A DNA stretch of 64,000 nt from a bacterium (GCA_022072055.1 JAJVIK010000007.1:248001-312000), one strand, 5' to 3'; shown: positions 36,418 through 44,717, numbered from the stretch's first letter. A program made the numbers and translations. Notes: a model not told the origin generated them from the sequence alone.

Positions 36418-37403
36418 TGAACCGAAGACACATTTGGGTGGGGACCTTGGCCCTCATCCTGCCGAGCATCGCGACCGCCGCGGAGGCGGCGGGAGATAAG
36501 GAGACGCCGGTGGAAGCCGCTCGGGTCGCGATCAGTCCGATCACGCTGACAGTCGGCGATCTGACAGCCGCCTTCGCCGATAACGAGGCCTTTCCGCCCG
36601 TTCACAAGCAGCGCTATAACGGCATCGCGGCGCTGTCCCACTCCAAGGTCCCGGACAATCTCTTTGTGCCCGAGTATGCCGGGTTCAACCTGGAGCATCA
36701 CTTCGGCGGGGACTTTCTACAGGAGCTTTTCGAGCCGAGAGTCCATCCGATGACCCTGGAGCGGCTCGACGCCTCCACGGTGCGCCTGCATCAGCCCCCC
36801 ACTCCGCTTTCGCATGTGGAAACCACTCATGTCTTCCGCATGGCTCCTCCGCACTTCATCGATGTCACGGTCACCCAAGCGTACCATGACCTTTCGTTCT
36901 TCAAGCATGGATACGCCGCCTCCTTCTGGGCGAGCTACATCAACGCCCCCGAGAGCAAGGCCACCCATTTCTGGGGGATCACGCCGGAGCAACCGGAGCC
37001 GCACTGGGTCGAATCCTACTCCGAATCGCATGGGAGCAAATCGAGTCATGTCTTCCTGAAGGAAACGGCCGAGCTCTTCTTCGCCCCGGATTTCAACACC
37101 ACGCTGGCGAGCAATTTTTCCGGGAACAAGTTTGTGGAGCCGTTCTATTTCGGGCTACGCAAGGGGATGGTGTACGCGATCTTCTTCGACCGGACCGAGG
37201 GGATCCGCTTCAGCCAGTCCCCCACCGGGGGTGGCGCGAGCAACCCGGCCTGGGATCATTACTTCTATGTGCTCAACCCGGAGATCGGAAAGCCCTACGG
37301 CTACCGCGCGCGTGTCCTTTACAAGCCGTTTGTCTCCAATGAAGACATCCGCGCCGAGTTCCAGGCTTGGAGAAAATCCCTTGGCGCGACCAGTCACCCG
37401 TAG
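36417..37403 (+). CDS. Secreted protein of unknown function (paralogue A)
   Basis: A 328-aa exported protein with a signal peptide (HIWVGTLALILPSIATAAEA). I do not recognise a family. It is homologous to the gene at 38384-39403: both have an N-terminal [D/E]Y(A/V)G(F/L)N(L/F)EH segment, then a central F-rich beta region, and end in NPE(I/V)GKxYxYRAR(V/L). It begins in the stop codon of the zinc-ribbon gene. The two paralogues face each other across lexA, and the pair may have arisen by duplication with inversion. Confidence 0.75.
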   Translation: MNRRHIWVGTLALILPSIATAAEAAGDKETPVEAARVAISPITLTVGDLTAAFADNEAFPPVHKQRYNGIAALSHSKVPDNLFVPEYAGFNLEHHFGGDFLQELFEPRVHPMTLERLDASTVRLHQPPTPLSHVETTHVFRMAPPHFIDVTVTQAYHDLSFFKHGYAASFWASYINAPESKATHFWGITPEQPEPHWVESYSESHGSKSSHVFLKETAELFFAPDFNTTLASNFSGNKFVEPFYFGLRKGMVYAIFFDRTEGIRFSQSPTGGGASNPAWDHYFYVLNPEIGKPYGYRARVLYKPFVSNEDIRAEFQAWRKSLGATSHP

Positions 37404-37424
37404 GACAGCCCTCCCGGGCTGTCC
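37403..37424. terminator. Hairpin after paralogue A
   Basis: A 9-bp perfect stem (ggacagccc with gggctgtcc) and a TCCC loop begin at the stop codon of paralogue A. No T-run follows. It belongs in style with the palindromes at 1186-1249 and 38357-38384. Confidence 0.5.
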
Positions 37425-37446
37425 CACTGGCGCGGCAAAAAGCCCC

Positions 37447-37475
37447 TTGCTTCTTGCATCTTAGTGCACTACACT
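37447..37475 (+). promoter_or_regulatory. lexA promoter with a candidate LexA operator
   Basis: TTGCTT at 37447-37452, a 17-base spacer and TACACT at 37470-37475. Inside the spacer lies the palindrome TGCATCTTAGTGCA (37455-37468). It differs by one position from the LexA box described in Fibrobacter (TGCNC-N4-GTGCA) and is unlike the E. coli and Bacillus boxes. This would let LexA repress its own gene. Assignment as an operator is an inference. Confidence 0.5.
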
Positions 37476-37537
37476 GTCCCTAAAGTCAGTGAAGGGTATC
37501 CTTGGGCTGGACCCTTCGCGGAAAGGCGGTGGAGCGG

Positions 37538-38329
37538 ATGGCCAAGGGGAAGAATGTCCGAGCCAGAAGCAGCGGGCGCGCGCGAAGAGCCGCGTCGGCG
37601 GGCGAGATCACAACCGTTCAACGGGAGATCTGGAAGCACATCCTCGAACATGTCGAGGAACGGGGCTATCCCCCGACCCTCCGCGAAATCGGCGATGCAT
37701 TCGGGATCGCCTCCACAAACGGGGTTCGATACCACCTCAAGGTGCTGATGCAGGCGGGCTGGCTCGAACACCGCAAGGGGTCCCGACGCGGGCTGCAGCT
37801 GACCACCCCGGAGGGGGTATCGCCCTTCAAACGCCATCGCGAGCCGGTGGTCGACTCCCTTCCGGCCGGCGACACTCCGAGCAATGTGGTCCCCTTCCCC
37901 AACCGTCCCGCCCCGCAAGGGCTTTCGCACTGGTGGAAGGCGCTTCCGATCATCGGGCGGGTCGCCGCCGGGTCGCCGATCCTGGCCGAGGAAAACAAGG
38001 AAGACGAAATCGGGGTCGATCAGGCGCTGTTTGGCGGCGGCCCGAACATCGAGCTCTTCGGGCTTCGGATCAACGGCGACAGCATGATCGAGGCGGGCAT
38101 CTACGATGGCGACCTTGCGGTGGTTCGCAAACAACGCACCGCGCGGCATGGGGAGATCGTGGTTGCCACGGTCAACGACGAGGCCACGGTCAAGCGCTAT
38201 CTCCCCGATGAGGACCGGATTGTCCTTAAGGCCGAGAACCGCGACTACGATCCCATCGTGGTCACCCCGGAAGATCGTTTCCGGATCGCCGGAGTGGTGG
38301 TGGGACTGATCCGCCGGAAGATTGGTTAG
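37538..38329 (+). CDS. lexA: LexA, SOS repressor
   Basis: A 263-aa SOS repressor. An N-terminal winged-helix (QREIWKHILEHVEERGYPPTLREI) and recognition segment FGIASTNGVRYHLKVLMQAG bind DNA. An unusually long linker leads to the self-cleavage domain with the scissile Ala144-Gly145 (VAAGSP), the nucleophile Ser182 (NGDSMIEAGI) and the base Lys219 (ATVKRYLP). At 263 residues it is about 60 longer than E. coli LexA, owing to a basic N-terminal tail and the linker. Start at ATG 37538 follows GGTGGAGCGG. An SOS-box-like palindrome lies in its promoter. No SOS genes (imuB, dnaE2) follow. Confidence 0.93.
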   Translation: MAKGKNVRARSSGRARRAASAGEITTVQREIWKHILEHVEERGYPPTLREIGDAFGIASTNGVRYHLKVLMQAGWLEHRKGSRRGLQLTTPEGVSPFKRHREPVVDSLPAGDTPSNVVPFPNRPAPQGLSHWWKALPIIGRVAAGSPILAEENKEDEIGVDQALFGGGPNIELFGLRINGDSMIEAGIYDGDLAVVRKQRTARHGEIVVATVNDEATVKRYLPDEDRIVLKAENRDYDPIVVTPEDRFRIAGVVVGLIRRKIG

Positions 38330-38356
38330 TCCGGTCCGGCATTGACGGTGGCGCCC

Positions 38357-38384
38357 GGAGGGACCCGCTTTGTCGGGTCCCTCC
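38357..38384. terminator. Palindromic terminator between lexA and paralogue B
   Basis: An 11-bp perfect stem (ggagggacccg with cgggtccctcc) and a 6-nt loop lie between two convergent genes. It overlaps the first base of paralogue B's stop. It is GC-rich and without a T-run, so it may instead be a dispersed palindromic repeat. Confidence 0.6.
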
Positions 38385-39403
38385 TACCACCCAGACATCC
38401 ACTCGCTGTATCTCCGCGCAACACTCTCCTGCCCGTCGAACGGCTCGATCACCAGACGAGCGCGGTAGCGGTAGGTTTTTCCCACCTCCGGATTTCGGAT
38501 CACGAATTGCCAGTCCCAAGCGGGGCTGTGCGGGTCCGGCCGCCCCTCGGAGTCTCGGATAAAGTTCCAGAGGGCGAATCGAATCGGCTCGGACTGATCG
38601 AACATCAGGATGTAGACCAGCGTGTCCTCGTCGGTCTCAAGGTCTTGGTCTCCATCCAACAATCCATAATAGACCGGCTTGAGGAACTTCTTGGTGGGGT
38701 TTTCGATCAGATTGAGGGTTTGCGCGCCTTCTTCATGGGGAAGATCCGGGAGCGTGTCGAAGGATACCGTGCCGGTCTCAAACCCTTCCGTCAAATCCTC
38801 GCCGAACGCGATCCAGCCCTCTTGCTCGCCCGCTCGCCCGAAGAAGCGGATCGCGCGCTCACGGGTCCGGCTCATGTAGCCGGCCCACATGAAGGCGACA
38901 TATCCGAGCGGAAAGCGCTCGACTGTCGGAGTCGCCGAGAAGACCATGTCCAGCATGTTGGGCGCGCAGAGGCGGTAGGTCATCTCGCAGCCGATCCTCC
39001 AAGCGGAGGATTCCGCCGGCCAGCGCAATGTGGCGGTGTCGGATGTCGCGCGGATGATCTCGCAAGGGTCCTTGCGCGGAGTGAACATAGAGAGCTCTCG
39101 GTCCGCCGCCGCGCCGTTGAAAATGTGCTCGAAATTCAGTCCGACATAGTCCAAGCGGAAGATCGGCTTTCCCGGGTAGGCGCTATGAAAGAAGGGATTG
39201 AAACCGCTTCCCGAGCGCTCGAAGTTGGCGACATTGTCCAGCAGACGGCCGCTCAGGTTTCCGGCTTCGAGATGGACCTCGCGTCGCGGCGCCTTGGCGG
39301 GGACAGTGTCCGCGAGAGGCTCAAGAGAGTGGACAATCCGGATCGGCGCGGCGAACGCCAGCCCGGCCAAGAGGACCGCCGCGGATCGACGGCGCGGTTT
39401 CAT
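38384..39403 (-). CDS. Secreted protein of unknown function (paralogue B)
   Basis: A 339-aa exported protein; signal peptide with basic start and AAVLLAGLAFAAP. It is homologous to paralogue A (36417-37403), most clearly in DYVGLNFEHIF near residue 85, KPVYYGL and FVIRNPEVGKTYRYRARLV near the end. The family is not known to me; the beta-rich core and aromatic residues could be a carbohydrate- or surface-binding fold. Its stop overlaps the ATG region of the FG-GAP gene upstream by four bases, so the two run as one unit. Confidence 0.75.
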   Translation of the reverse strand: MKPRRRSAAVLLAGLAFAAPIRIVHSLEPLADTVPAKAPRREVHLEAGNLSGRLLDNVANFERSGSGFNPFFHSAYPGKPIFRLDYVGLNFEHIFNGAAADRELSMFTPRKDPCEIIRATSDTATLRWPAESSAWRIGCEMTYRLCAPNMLDMVFSATPTVERFPLGYVAFMWAGYMSRTRERAIRFFGRAGEQEGWIAFGEDLTEGFETGTVSFDTLPDLPHEEGAQTLNLIENPTKKFLKPVYYGLLDGDQDLETDEDTLVYILMFDQSEPIRFALWNFIRDSEGRPDPHSPAWDWQFVIRNPEVGKTYRYRARLVIEPFDGQESVARRYSEWMSGW

Positions 39404-40899
39404 GGGGCGGCTGGGTTCCCCTGTTGTTGCAGGATGATCTCGAGGTCGCGCGCGTCGATCACCCCATCCTCGTTCACATCCGGGTTCCGTGTCGGTCCGC
39501 GAGTGGGTGTGATGGTCGGCGTTCGGGTCACTGTCGGCGTGGCGGTGCGAGTTCCCGTGGCGGTCAGGGTCGGGCTCGGGGTGAGCGTGGGGATGGCCGA
39601 CACGGTCCGGGTCGGCGTCGGGGTGTCCTGATCCGGGAGGGAATTCAGGAACACCGCGATGTTCCCCGGCTGGGCCTGACTCAGGAATCCCTCGTTGCCC
39701 ACCGCGATGTCCGGGCGTCCATCACGATCAAAATCCTCCGAAACAATCGCCAGGGTCCCGCGCCCGCCGGCGTCGAGAATCACCGGCGCGACGGTGTCAT
39801 AAGCGCGGCGGTTCCCGGTGTTGGTGTTTCGGAGCACCACCACGCGCCCATTGGACAGGTATTCCGGCGCCGCGACCGCAATGTCCGGGACCCCGTCGCC
39901 ATCGAAATCATTGACCGCCAGCTTGGCCGCCTCGCCCCCAATGTCGATCGGGGCGCTCTGGGTCGGAGTGGTGGAGGAGCCATCCCCATAAACAACGACC
40001 ACCGAGTGGGTTGTGGACGAAAGGTTAAACGGCCCACCGTTCGCCACCACCAGGTCAAGGTGGCCATCGAGGTCCATGTCCCGCATCAGCACATCGTATT
40101 CGAGGTGCGCGCCGGCCGGTCCGGTTGTGACCTCAACGGCGCTTGGAAAGCCGCCCACCCCATCCCCAAAAAAGACCCAGGCGCGAAGGCGATCCGCGAT
40201 GGCGATGTCGGGTCTGCCATCTTCATTGAAGTCGCCGATGTCCAGGCTTTCTCCGGCGCTCTGGGCCAGCAGGGCGCTCTCGAAGATCGGAGTGAAGCTG
40301 AGACCCGCGCCGCGCTTGTAGATCAACAGTCGCGGGTCCAAGAACAACGAGACGGCCAGATCGAGGAGGTTGTCGTTCAACGGATCGATCTGACCGACGC
40401 GGACCATCGACGGGTTTGTCCCGATATCGTTGGTCACCAAGGTGGGAGGAACCACGAAAGTCCCCGGAGAGACGGCGTTGTTGAGGTAGATCTGAATCGA
40501 ATTCCCCGCGCTGCCGGAGCTGTTCGGGGCGTTCGCCACCAGAATATCGATCAGGCTGTCCCCGTTGATGTCGGCCAGCGCGGCATATTCGTTCTCCTCC
40601 CCGCCGGCCTGGTCCGTGGCGTTGCCGACACGGGTGGCAATCGCCAAGCGACGCGGGAAGTCTCCCGCCCCATCCCCAAATCGGACTGTAACGAAGCCAT
40701 TGTCGGCGGTCACCAGGTCGAGGTTCCCATCCTGATCGAGATCGGCGGTTTCAATCGATTCCGGTCCGGCGTTCACCGCGCTGGAAATGGGGAAGATCTG
40801 CCCCGGTTCAAAGGCCTGCGCAAAGGAAGCGCCCCCCCAGGCGAAGGACAGGCCGATGGAGGCCAAGAGACCTGAAAGGCGGCGCGCAAACTTCTTCAT
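39400..40899 (-). CDS. Secreted FG-GAP/VCBS beta-propeller with Thr-Pro stalk and dockerin-like tail
   Basis: A 499-aa extracellular protein. The signal peptide is MKKFARRLSGLL... ending at SFAQA. Seven or so FG-GAP blades follow, each with a calcium loop of the DxDxDGxxD type (DLDQDGNLDLV, DINGDSLIDI, DFNEDGRPDIA, DMDLDGHLDLV, DFDGDGVPDIA, DFDRDGRPDIA). A Thr/Pro-rich stalk (PTPTRTVSAIPTLTPSPTLT...) leads to a terminal loop, DVNEDGVIDARDLEIIL. The start ATG 40899 gives the cleanest signal peptide; 40911 is the alternative. It could display a beta-propeller at the cell surface; the ligand is unknown. Confidence 0.88.
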   Translation of the reverse strand: MKKFARRLSGLLASIGLSFAWGGASFAQAFEPGQIFPISSAVNAGPESIETADLDQDGNLDLVTADNGFVTVRFGDGAGDFPRRLAIATRVGNATDQAGGEENEYAALADINGDSLIDILVANAPNSSGSAGNSIQIYLNNAVSPGTFVVPPTLVTNDIGTNPSMVRVGQIDPLNDNLLDLAVSLFLDPRLLIYKRGAGLSFTPIFESALLAQSAGESLDIGDFNEDGRPDIAIADRLRAWVFFGDGVGGFPSAVEVTTGPAGAHLEYDVLMRDMDLDGHLDLVVANGGPFNLSSTTHSVVVVYGDGSSTTPTQSAPIDIGGEAAKLAVNDFDGDGVPDIAVAAPEYLSNGRVVVLRNTNTGNRRAYDTVAPVILDAGGRGTLAIVSEDFDRDGRPDIAVGNEGFLSQAQPGNIAVFLNSLPDQDTPTPTRTVSAIPTLTPSPTLTATGTRTATPTVTRTPTITPTRGPTRNPDVNEDGVIDARDLEIILQQQGNPAAP

Positions 40900-40990
40900 C
40901 CTAGGGGGCATATCGGATAATATAGCAGTGAGTCGGGTGAATTTCACGGCGGCCTTCAGGCGGTCCGCCAAGCCGAAAAAGGGTTTCAAT

Positions 40991-41494
40991 GTGAGCATCA
41001 AGGAGCTTCCCTCCCAGGACCCGCACGCGGTCGGGTGCGTGATCTTGACCATCAGCGATGGCGCAAGCGCGAACCACGACGGCAACGGGAGGCTGATCGA
41101 GTCCCTCCTCCATGAGGCCGGGCATGAGGTGGTCTTCAGAAGGGTTGTCAAACAGGGGTCCGCCCATCTCCGCGAGGCGCTCGCCGAGGCGCTCGCCGAT
41201 GAAGAGTGCGAGGCCATTCTGATCAGCGGCGGAACCGGACTTTCGCGGAAATATGAGACCTACGAGACCTTGGATAGCCTCTATGAGGAGCGGCTCACCG
41301 GCTTCGGTTCCCTGTTGACCTCGCTGGCCTTCGCCGAGGTGGGTCCCTCTTGCCTGTTATATCGCCCCACGGCTGGTTTCATCGAGCGTCACCCGGTGTT
41401 CAGCCTGCCAGACCACCATGTGCTCATCCGGGTGGGGATGGAGAAGTTGGTCCTGCCCGAATTGCGCACGATCCTCCATGAGGGGAAAAAGTAA
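40991..41494 (+). CDS. MoaB/MogA-like protein with altered active-site residues
   Basis: A 167-aa protein with the molybdopterin-binding fold (CVILTISDGA, AILISGGTG, VGPSCLLYRPTAGF, HPVFSLPDHHVLIRVGMEKLVLPEL). In E. coli MoaB the GGTG loop continues to a conserved aspartate (GGTGLTEGD), but here it reads GGTGLSRKY. The later PG loop is PD (SLPDHH). It may therefore bind something other than molybdopterin, or be an inactive paralogue. I placed the start at GTG 40991; a GTG at 40928 with a GATAAT six bases before it would be a leaderless alternative adding a basic tail. It overlaps the divergent FG-GAP promoter region and is eight bases before the dioxygenase gene. Confidence 0.7.
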   Translation: MSIKELPSQDPHAVGCVILTISDGASANHDGNGRLIESLLHEAGHEVVFRRVVKQGSAHLREALAEALADEECEAILISGGTGLSRKYETYETLDSLYEERLTGFGSLLTSLAFAEVGPSCLLYRPTAGFIERHPVFSLPDHHVLIRVGMEKLVLPELRTILHEGKK

Positions 41495-41502
41495 GCGCGC
41501 CC

Positions 41503-42279
41503 ATGAACGAGCTCCGCGCAAGGTATGAGGCCGAGGGGTTCTGCCTTGCGCCCCCACTCCTTCCCCCGGACCTGATTGAGCGAGTCATCCCGCGCATGGA
41601 TGCGGTGATCCGCGGCGAGTATGAGACAGGCAGACCTCCGCACGCGCTTCATTTCAGCCCCGAGGATGGTCCCGACAAGCTCCGCAAAGTGGATCAGCCC
41701 AATCTCTGCGACCGGACCATCCTGGAGGTGGCGAGCCACCCGGCGATCGGCAAGCTTGCCGCGGACCTCACCGGCGCGAAGATGGTCCAGGTCTGGGCCG
41801 TGCAACTCCTGGTCAAACCCCCCGGAGGGAGCGCCGCCGGGAATGTCGGATGGCACCAGGACAAGTACTACTGGCCTTACTGGGAGGGGGAGGTCTTCAC
41901 CGCGTGGGTGGCGGTCAGCGATGTGCGCGCGGATTCCGGTCCGATGCGCTTTGTGCGCGGCTCGCACCGCTGGGGGTACTTTGAGGATGGGAGCGATTTC
42001 TTTGAGCCGGATCACGACACCCAGCAACAGGCCTTTCGAGTTCCGGATGGAGCGGTTTGGGAGGAGGTTCCCGCGATCCTCCCGCCGGGGGGGGTCAGCT
42101 TCCACCACTCGCTAACCCTGCACGCCAGCGGGCCGAACCTCTCCACAGGGCCTCGCCGCAGTTTCGCGCTGCACATGCGCACCGAGAAAAGCCGCCCCAT
42201 CTTCGGCACCCCCGGGACGGACTACTATGTCACGAATCTCGATGACCCAGTCAAAGCGCCGGTGATTTTTGGGGGGTGA
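41503..42279 (+). CDS. PhyH-family Fe(II)/2-oxoglutarate dioxygenase
   Basis: A 258-aa non-heme iron oxygenase of the phytanoyl-CoA hydroxylase family. The HxD iron motif is in VGWHQDKYYW and the distal histidine in HSLTLHASGPNLS, with the 2-oxoglutarate arginine in GPRRSFALHM. These enzymes hydroxylate small lipids, sugars or secondary metabolites. The substrate is not predictable. It is coupled to the MoaB-like gene and ends near the accessory island that begins at 42294. Confidence 0.9.
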   Translation: MNELRARYEAEGFCLAPPLLPPDLIERVIPRMDAVIRGEYETGRPPHALHFSPEDGPDKLRKVDQPNLCDRTILEVASHPAIGKLAADLTGAKMVQVWAVQLLVKPPGGSAAGNVGWHQDKYYWPYWEGEVFTAWVAVSDVRADSGPMRFVRGSHRWGYFEDGSDFFEPDHDTQQQAFRVPDGAVWEEVPAILPPGGVSFHHSLTLHASGPNLSTGPRRSFALHMRTEKSRPIFGTPGTDYYVTNLDDPVKAPVIFGG

Positions 42280-42293
42280 AGGGGTTTTTCCTC

Positions 42294-42322
42294 TTGACGG
42301 CCAGTGGTTGGTAAGTTACCTT
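42294..42322 (+). promoter_or_regulatory. Promoter of the restriction-modification operon
   Basis: TTGACG at 42294-42299, a 17-base spacer and TACCTT at 42317-42322. Transcription would start near 42329, six bases before ATG 42335, so the methyltransferase message would be nearly leaderless. Confidence 0.5.
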
Positions 42323-42334
42323 ATGTGCATCATC

Positions 42335-43846
42335 ATGACGAGCGCACCGGCCATTCAGCAACCCTCACCTTCACTCTTCGCTGAAATGGAATCTGCCCAC
42401 GAGTGGCGCAAAGTCACGGGCTCACACTATACGCCTGAAGAAGTTGTCCGCTCACTCGTATCTTGGGCCGCCAGGCGCGATACGGACAGGATGCTTGACC
42501 CTTCTTGCGGGGACGGCCGGTTCCTTAGGGCCCATGCGAACAGCGTCGGCGTCGAGCAGGATCAGAATTCGTGTAACATTGTTCTTCAGCACTCGCCTGG
42601 CAAACTGGTCCATCAAGGAGATTTCTTCTCATGGGCCAGCGCCACAAAGGAACGCTTTGACTGCGCAGCCGGCAATCCTCCCTTCATCCGCTACCAACGC
42701 TTCCGCGGTCAAGTGCGAGAGGCAGCACGACGACTTTGCGAGCGGCAGGGAGCCTTTTTTTCATCGCTTTCATCTTCCTGGGCGCCATTCCTCGTTGCCA
42801 CCGCCTCATTACTCAAGCCTGGGGGGCGTATGGCGTTTGTGATCCCAGCTGAAATCGGTCACGCCCCATACGCGGCGCCAATTCTGGAGTTCATGGTCAA
42901 GCGATTTGAGTGTCTGCAAGTAATCGCATTGCGAGAAAAGCTCTTTCCCGATTTGGCGGAAGATTGCTGGTTTCTCTATGCGGAGGGATATGGCGGGAGT
43001 ACGGATGAGATCAAATTCACCCCTCTGGAAAGGTTCGAGTTTACCTCGCGTCCACCGCGAGCAGGCCTTATGGTTCGCGTGGATGATTGGCGGAACTGGA
43101 ACTGTCGCCTACGCCCTTTCCTCCTCTCGGCGGAGGCCCGCAGGTTGTACATGACCTCTGCCGGCGCGCTGGGCGCCAGGAGGCTCGGGGACGTGGCCCG
43201 CGTGGGGATCGGTTATGTGACAGGCGCCAACGAGTTTTTCCACTTGCGTCCATCGACTGCCGATCGCATCGGGATTCCCGACCGGGTTCTTCACGCCGCT
43301 GTTCGTAATGGCAAGAGTCTAGTCGGAGGCTGTGTCGATGAAGCTCGTGTGAGAACATGGATCAACCAAGATGAGCCGGTCCTCCTCCTCCGCCTTGAGC
43401 CGAACTCCGAGATTCCCGCGCCCGTGCGGCGCTACCTTGAATCGAAAGAGGGGCGAGCTGCGCGCGAGACATACAAGTGCCGTAACCGGAATCCCTGGTA
43501 CTCCGTGCCGGATGTGGCCGTGCCTGATGGCTTTCTTTCGTATATGTGCGGTCGAGCGCCGATACTGGCGAGTAACAAAGCTGGTTGTGTGGGCACCAAC
43601 TCCGTCCATGTCGTTCGTCTTACAAATGGCATGTCAATGGACGAACTCCTGAAGGTTTGGCACGGACCGATGACAACGCTCTCGTGCGAAGTCGAGGGGC
43701 ACCCGTTGGGTGGCGGAATGCTTAAGGTCGAACCGCGCGAGGCGGCCCGAATTCTACTCTTCGGGACCGGTATCAGAACCAAGCGGGACCACGAGACGAT
43801 TGAGGAAGCTATTGTGACCCTAAGGCGCTGGAGACACTATGATTAG
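42335..43846 (+). CDS. Adenine-specific DNA methyltransferase (type II-like)
   Basis: A 503-aa N6-adenine methylase. After GSHYTPEEVV comes the SAM motif I as DPSCGDGRF (55-63) and the catalytic motif IV NPPF (114-117, in AAGNPPFIRYQRF). A target-recognition part is in the second half. It has higher A/T use and rare codons relative to its neighbours, which suggests recent transfer. The next gene overlaps it by eight bases and looks like its endonuclease. ATG 42335 is favoured by the promoter position; 42323 is an alternative. The recognition sequence is unknown. Confidence 0.88.
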   Translation: MTSAPAIQQPSPSLFAEMESAHEWRKVTGSHYTPEEVVRSLVSWAARRDTDRMLDPSCGDGRFLRAHANSVGVEQDQNSCNIVLQHSPGKLVHQGDFFSWASATKERFDCAAGNPPFIRYQRFRGQVREAARRLCERQGAFFSSLSSSWAPFLVATASLLKPGGRMAFVIPAEIGHAPYAAPILEFMVKRFECLQVIALREKLFPDLAEDCWFLYAEGYGGSTDEIKFTPLERFEFTSRPPRAGLMVRVDDWRNWNCRLRPFLLSAEARRLYMTSAGALGARRLGDVARVGIGYVTGANEFFHLRPSTADRIGIPDRVLHAAVRNGKSLVGGCVDEARVRTWINQDEPVLLLRLEPNSEIPAPVRRYLESKEGRAARETYKCRNRNPWYSVPDVAVPDGFLSYMCGRAPILASNKAGCVGTNSVHVVRLTNGMSMDELLKVWHGPMTTLSCEVEGHPLGGGMLKVEPREAARILLFGTGIRTKRDHETIEEAIVTLRRWRHYD

Positions 43847-44717
43847 GGCGCGGCCCCAGGGGAGCAGGGCCCCCGAACGTTGCGAATGGTTGACCCTACA
43901 GCAGGCCCTGGAGGCGTTTGTCTTGAATGAGTCTGGACACCAGGGTCAGGGACATATCCGGCCATTGCACTACTATGTGGCTTCGCGACTTGTGGTTGAG
44001 GGTGGATTCCATCCGGACGAGATCACGCCACACCCGCCGTTTTGTGTCAGCGATGGCACGGGAGGAGGGAAGATTCTCGAATATGATCCCGCATCTGGAG
44101 GCTCCGGGGAACAAACCGTTCTGGGTGGCCTCAAGACCAAGGCGGTCGATGTGGTGGTGACAAAACCTCGGATCGGCCCAGTTTTAGCCGTATCCATGAA
44201 GGGGACGCTCGGGGCATTCCGCAATCTGACCAACCGAATGGAGGAAGCAATTGGGGATTGCACTAATCTGCATATCTCCTATCCCGTGCTTGTCTACGGT
44301 TTTTTCCAGGTCTTGCGGGCGACCAGCGCCGGGCCGGACGTATCCTCCAATGACATTTGTGTTCTCCCTGACGGCGCGCCTTCGGAAGCGATCATGCGGT
44401 ACCATGATGTACTGGCTCGCCTGGAGGGGCGGCGTGACCTCAGGGAGGAAACAACCAAATATGAAGCAGTGTCCCTCGTCCTCGCAAAACCCGATCAGCC
44501 GGGGCGGGGTACTGTCTTGACGACCTATCCTCCACCGGACTCGCCGCTGGCAATGGCGGGCTTTTTCACCAAACTCTATCGCGCATATGATCTCAGGTTT
44601 GTTTACTCCGCACCCATGCTGAAAACCGTTACTTCCCGCATTGTCTGGGACGAATCATCCCCAGCGCTGTCCGATCCACGGGCAATGGACTACACGCCTC
44701 GAGTTGGCCTAGATTAG
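43839..44717 (+). CDS. Putative type II restriction endonuclease (PD-(D/E)XK-like)
   Basis: A 292-aa protein with no family I can name. The segment AVDVVVTKPRIGPVLAVSMKG has a shape like the nuclease core: Asp104, then a hydrophobic strand and Ser119-x-Lys121, where family members have E/S-x-K. A helix NRMEEAIGDC follows. It starts with ATG inside the end of the methyltransferase gene (ATGATTAG), which is the usual coupling of a modification-restriction pair. Function as an endonuclease is inferred from that position and the motif. Confidence 0.65.
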   Translation: MIRARPQGSRAPERCEWLTLQQALEAFVLNESGHQGQGHIRPLHYYVASRLVVEGGFHPDEITPHPPFCVSDGTGGGKILEYDPASGGSGEQTVLGGLKTKAVDVVVTKPRIGPVLAVSMKGTLGAFRNLTNRMEEAIGDCTNLHISYPVLVYGFFQVLRATSAGPDVSSNDICVLPDGAPSEAIMRYHDVLARLEGRRDLREETTKYEAVSLVLAKPDQPGRGTVLTTYPPPDSPLAMAGFFTKLYRAYDLRFVYSAPMLKTVTSRIVWDESSPALSDPRAMDYTPRVGLD

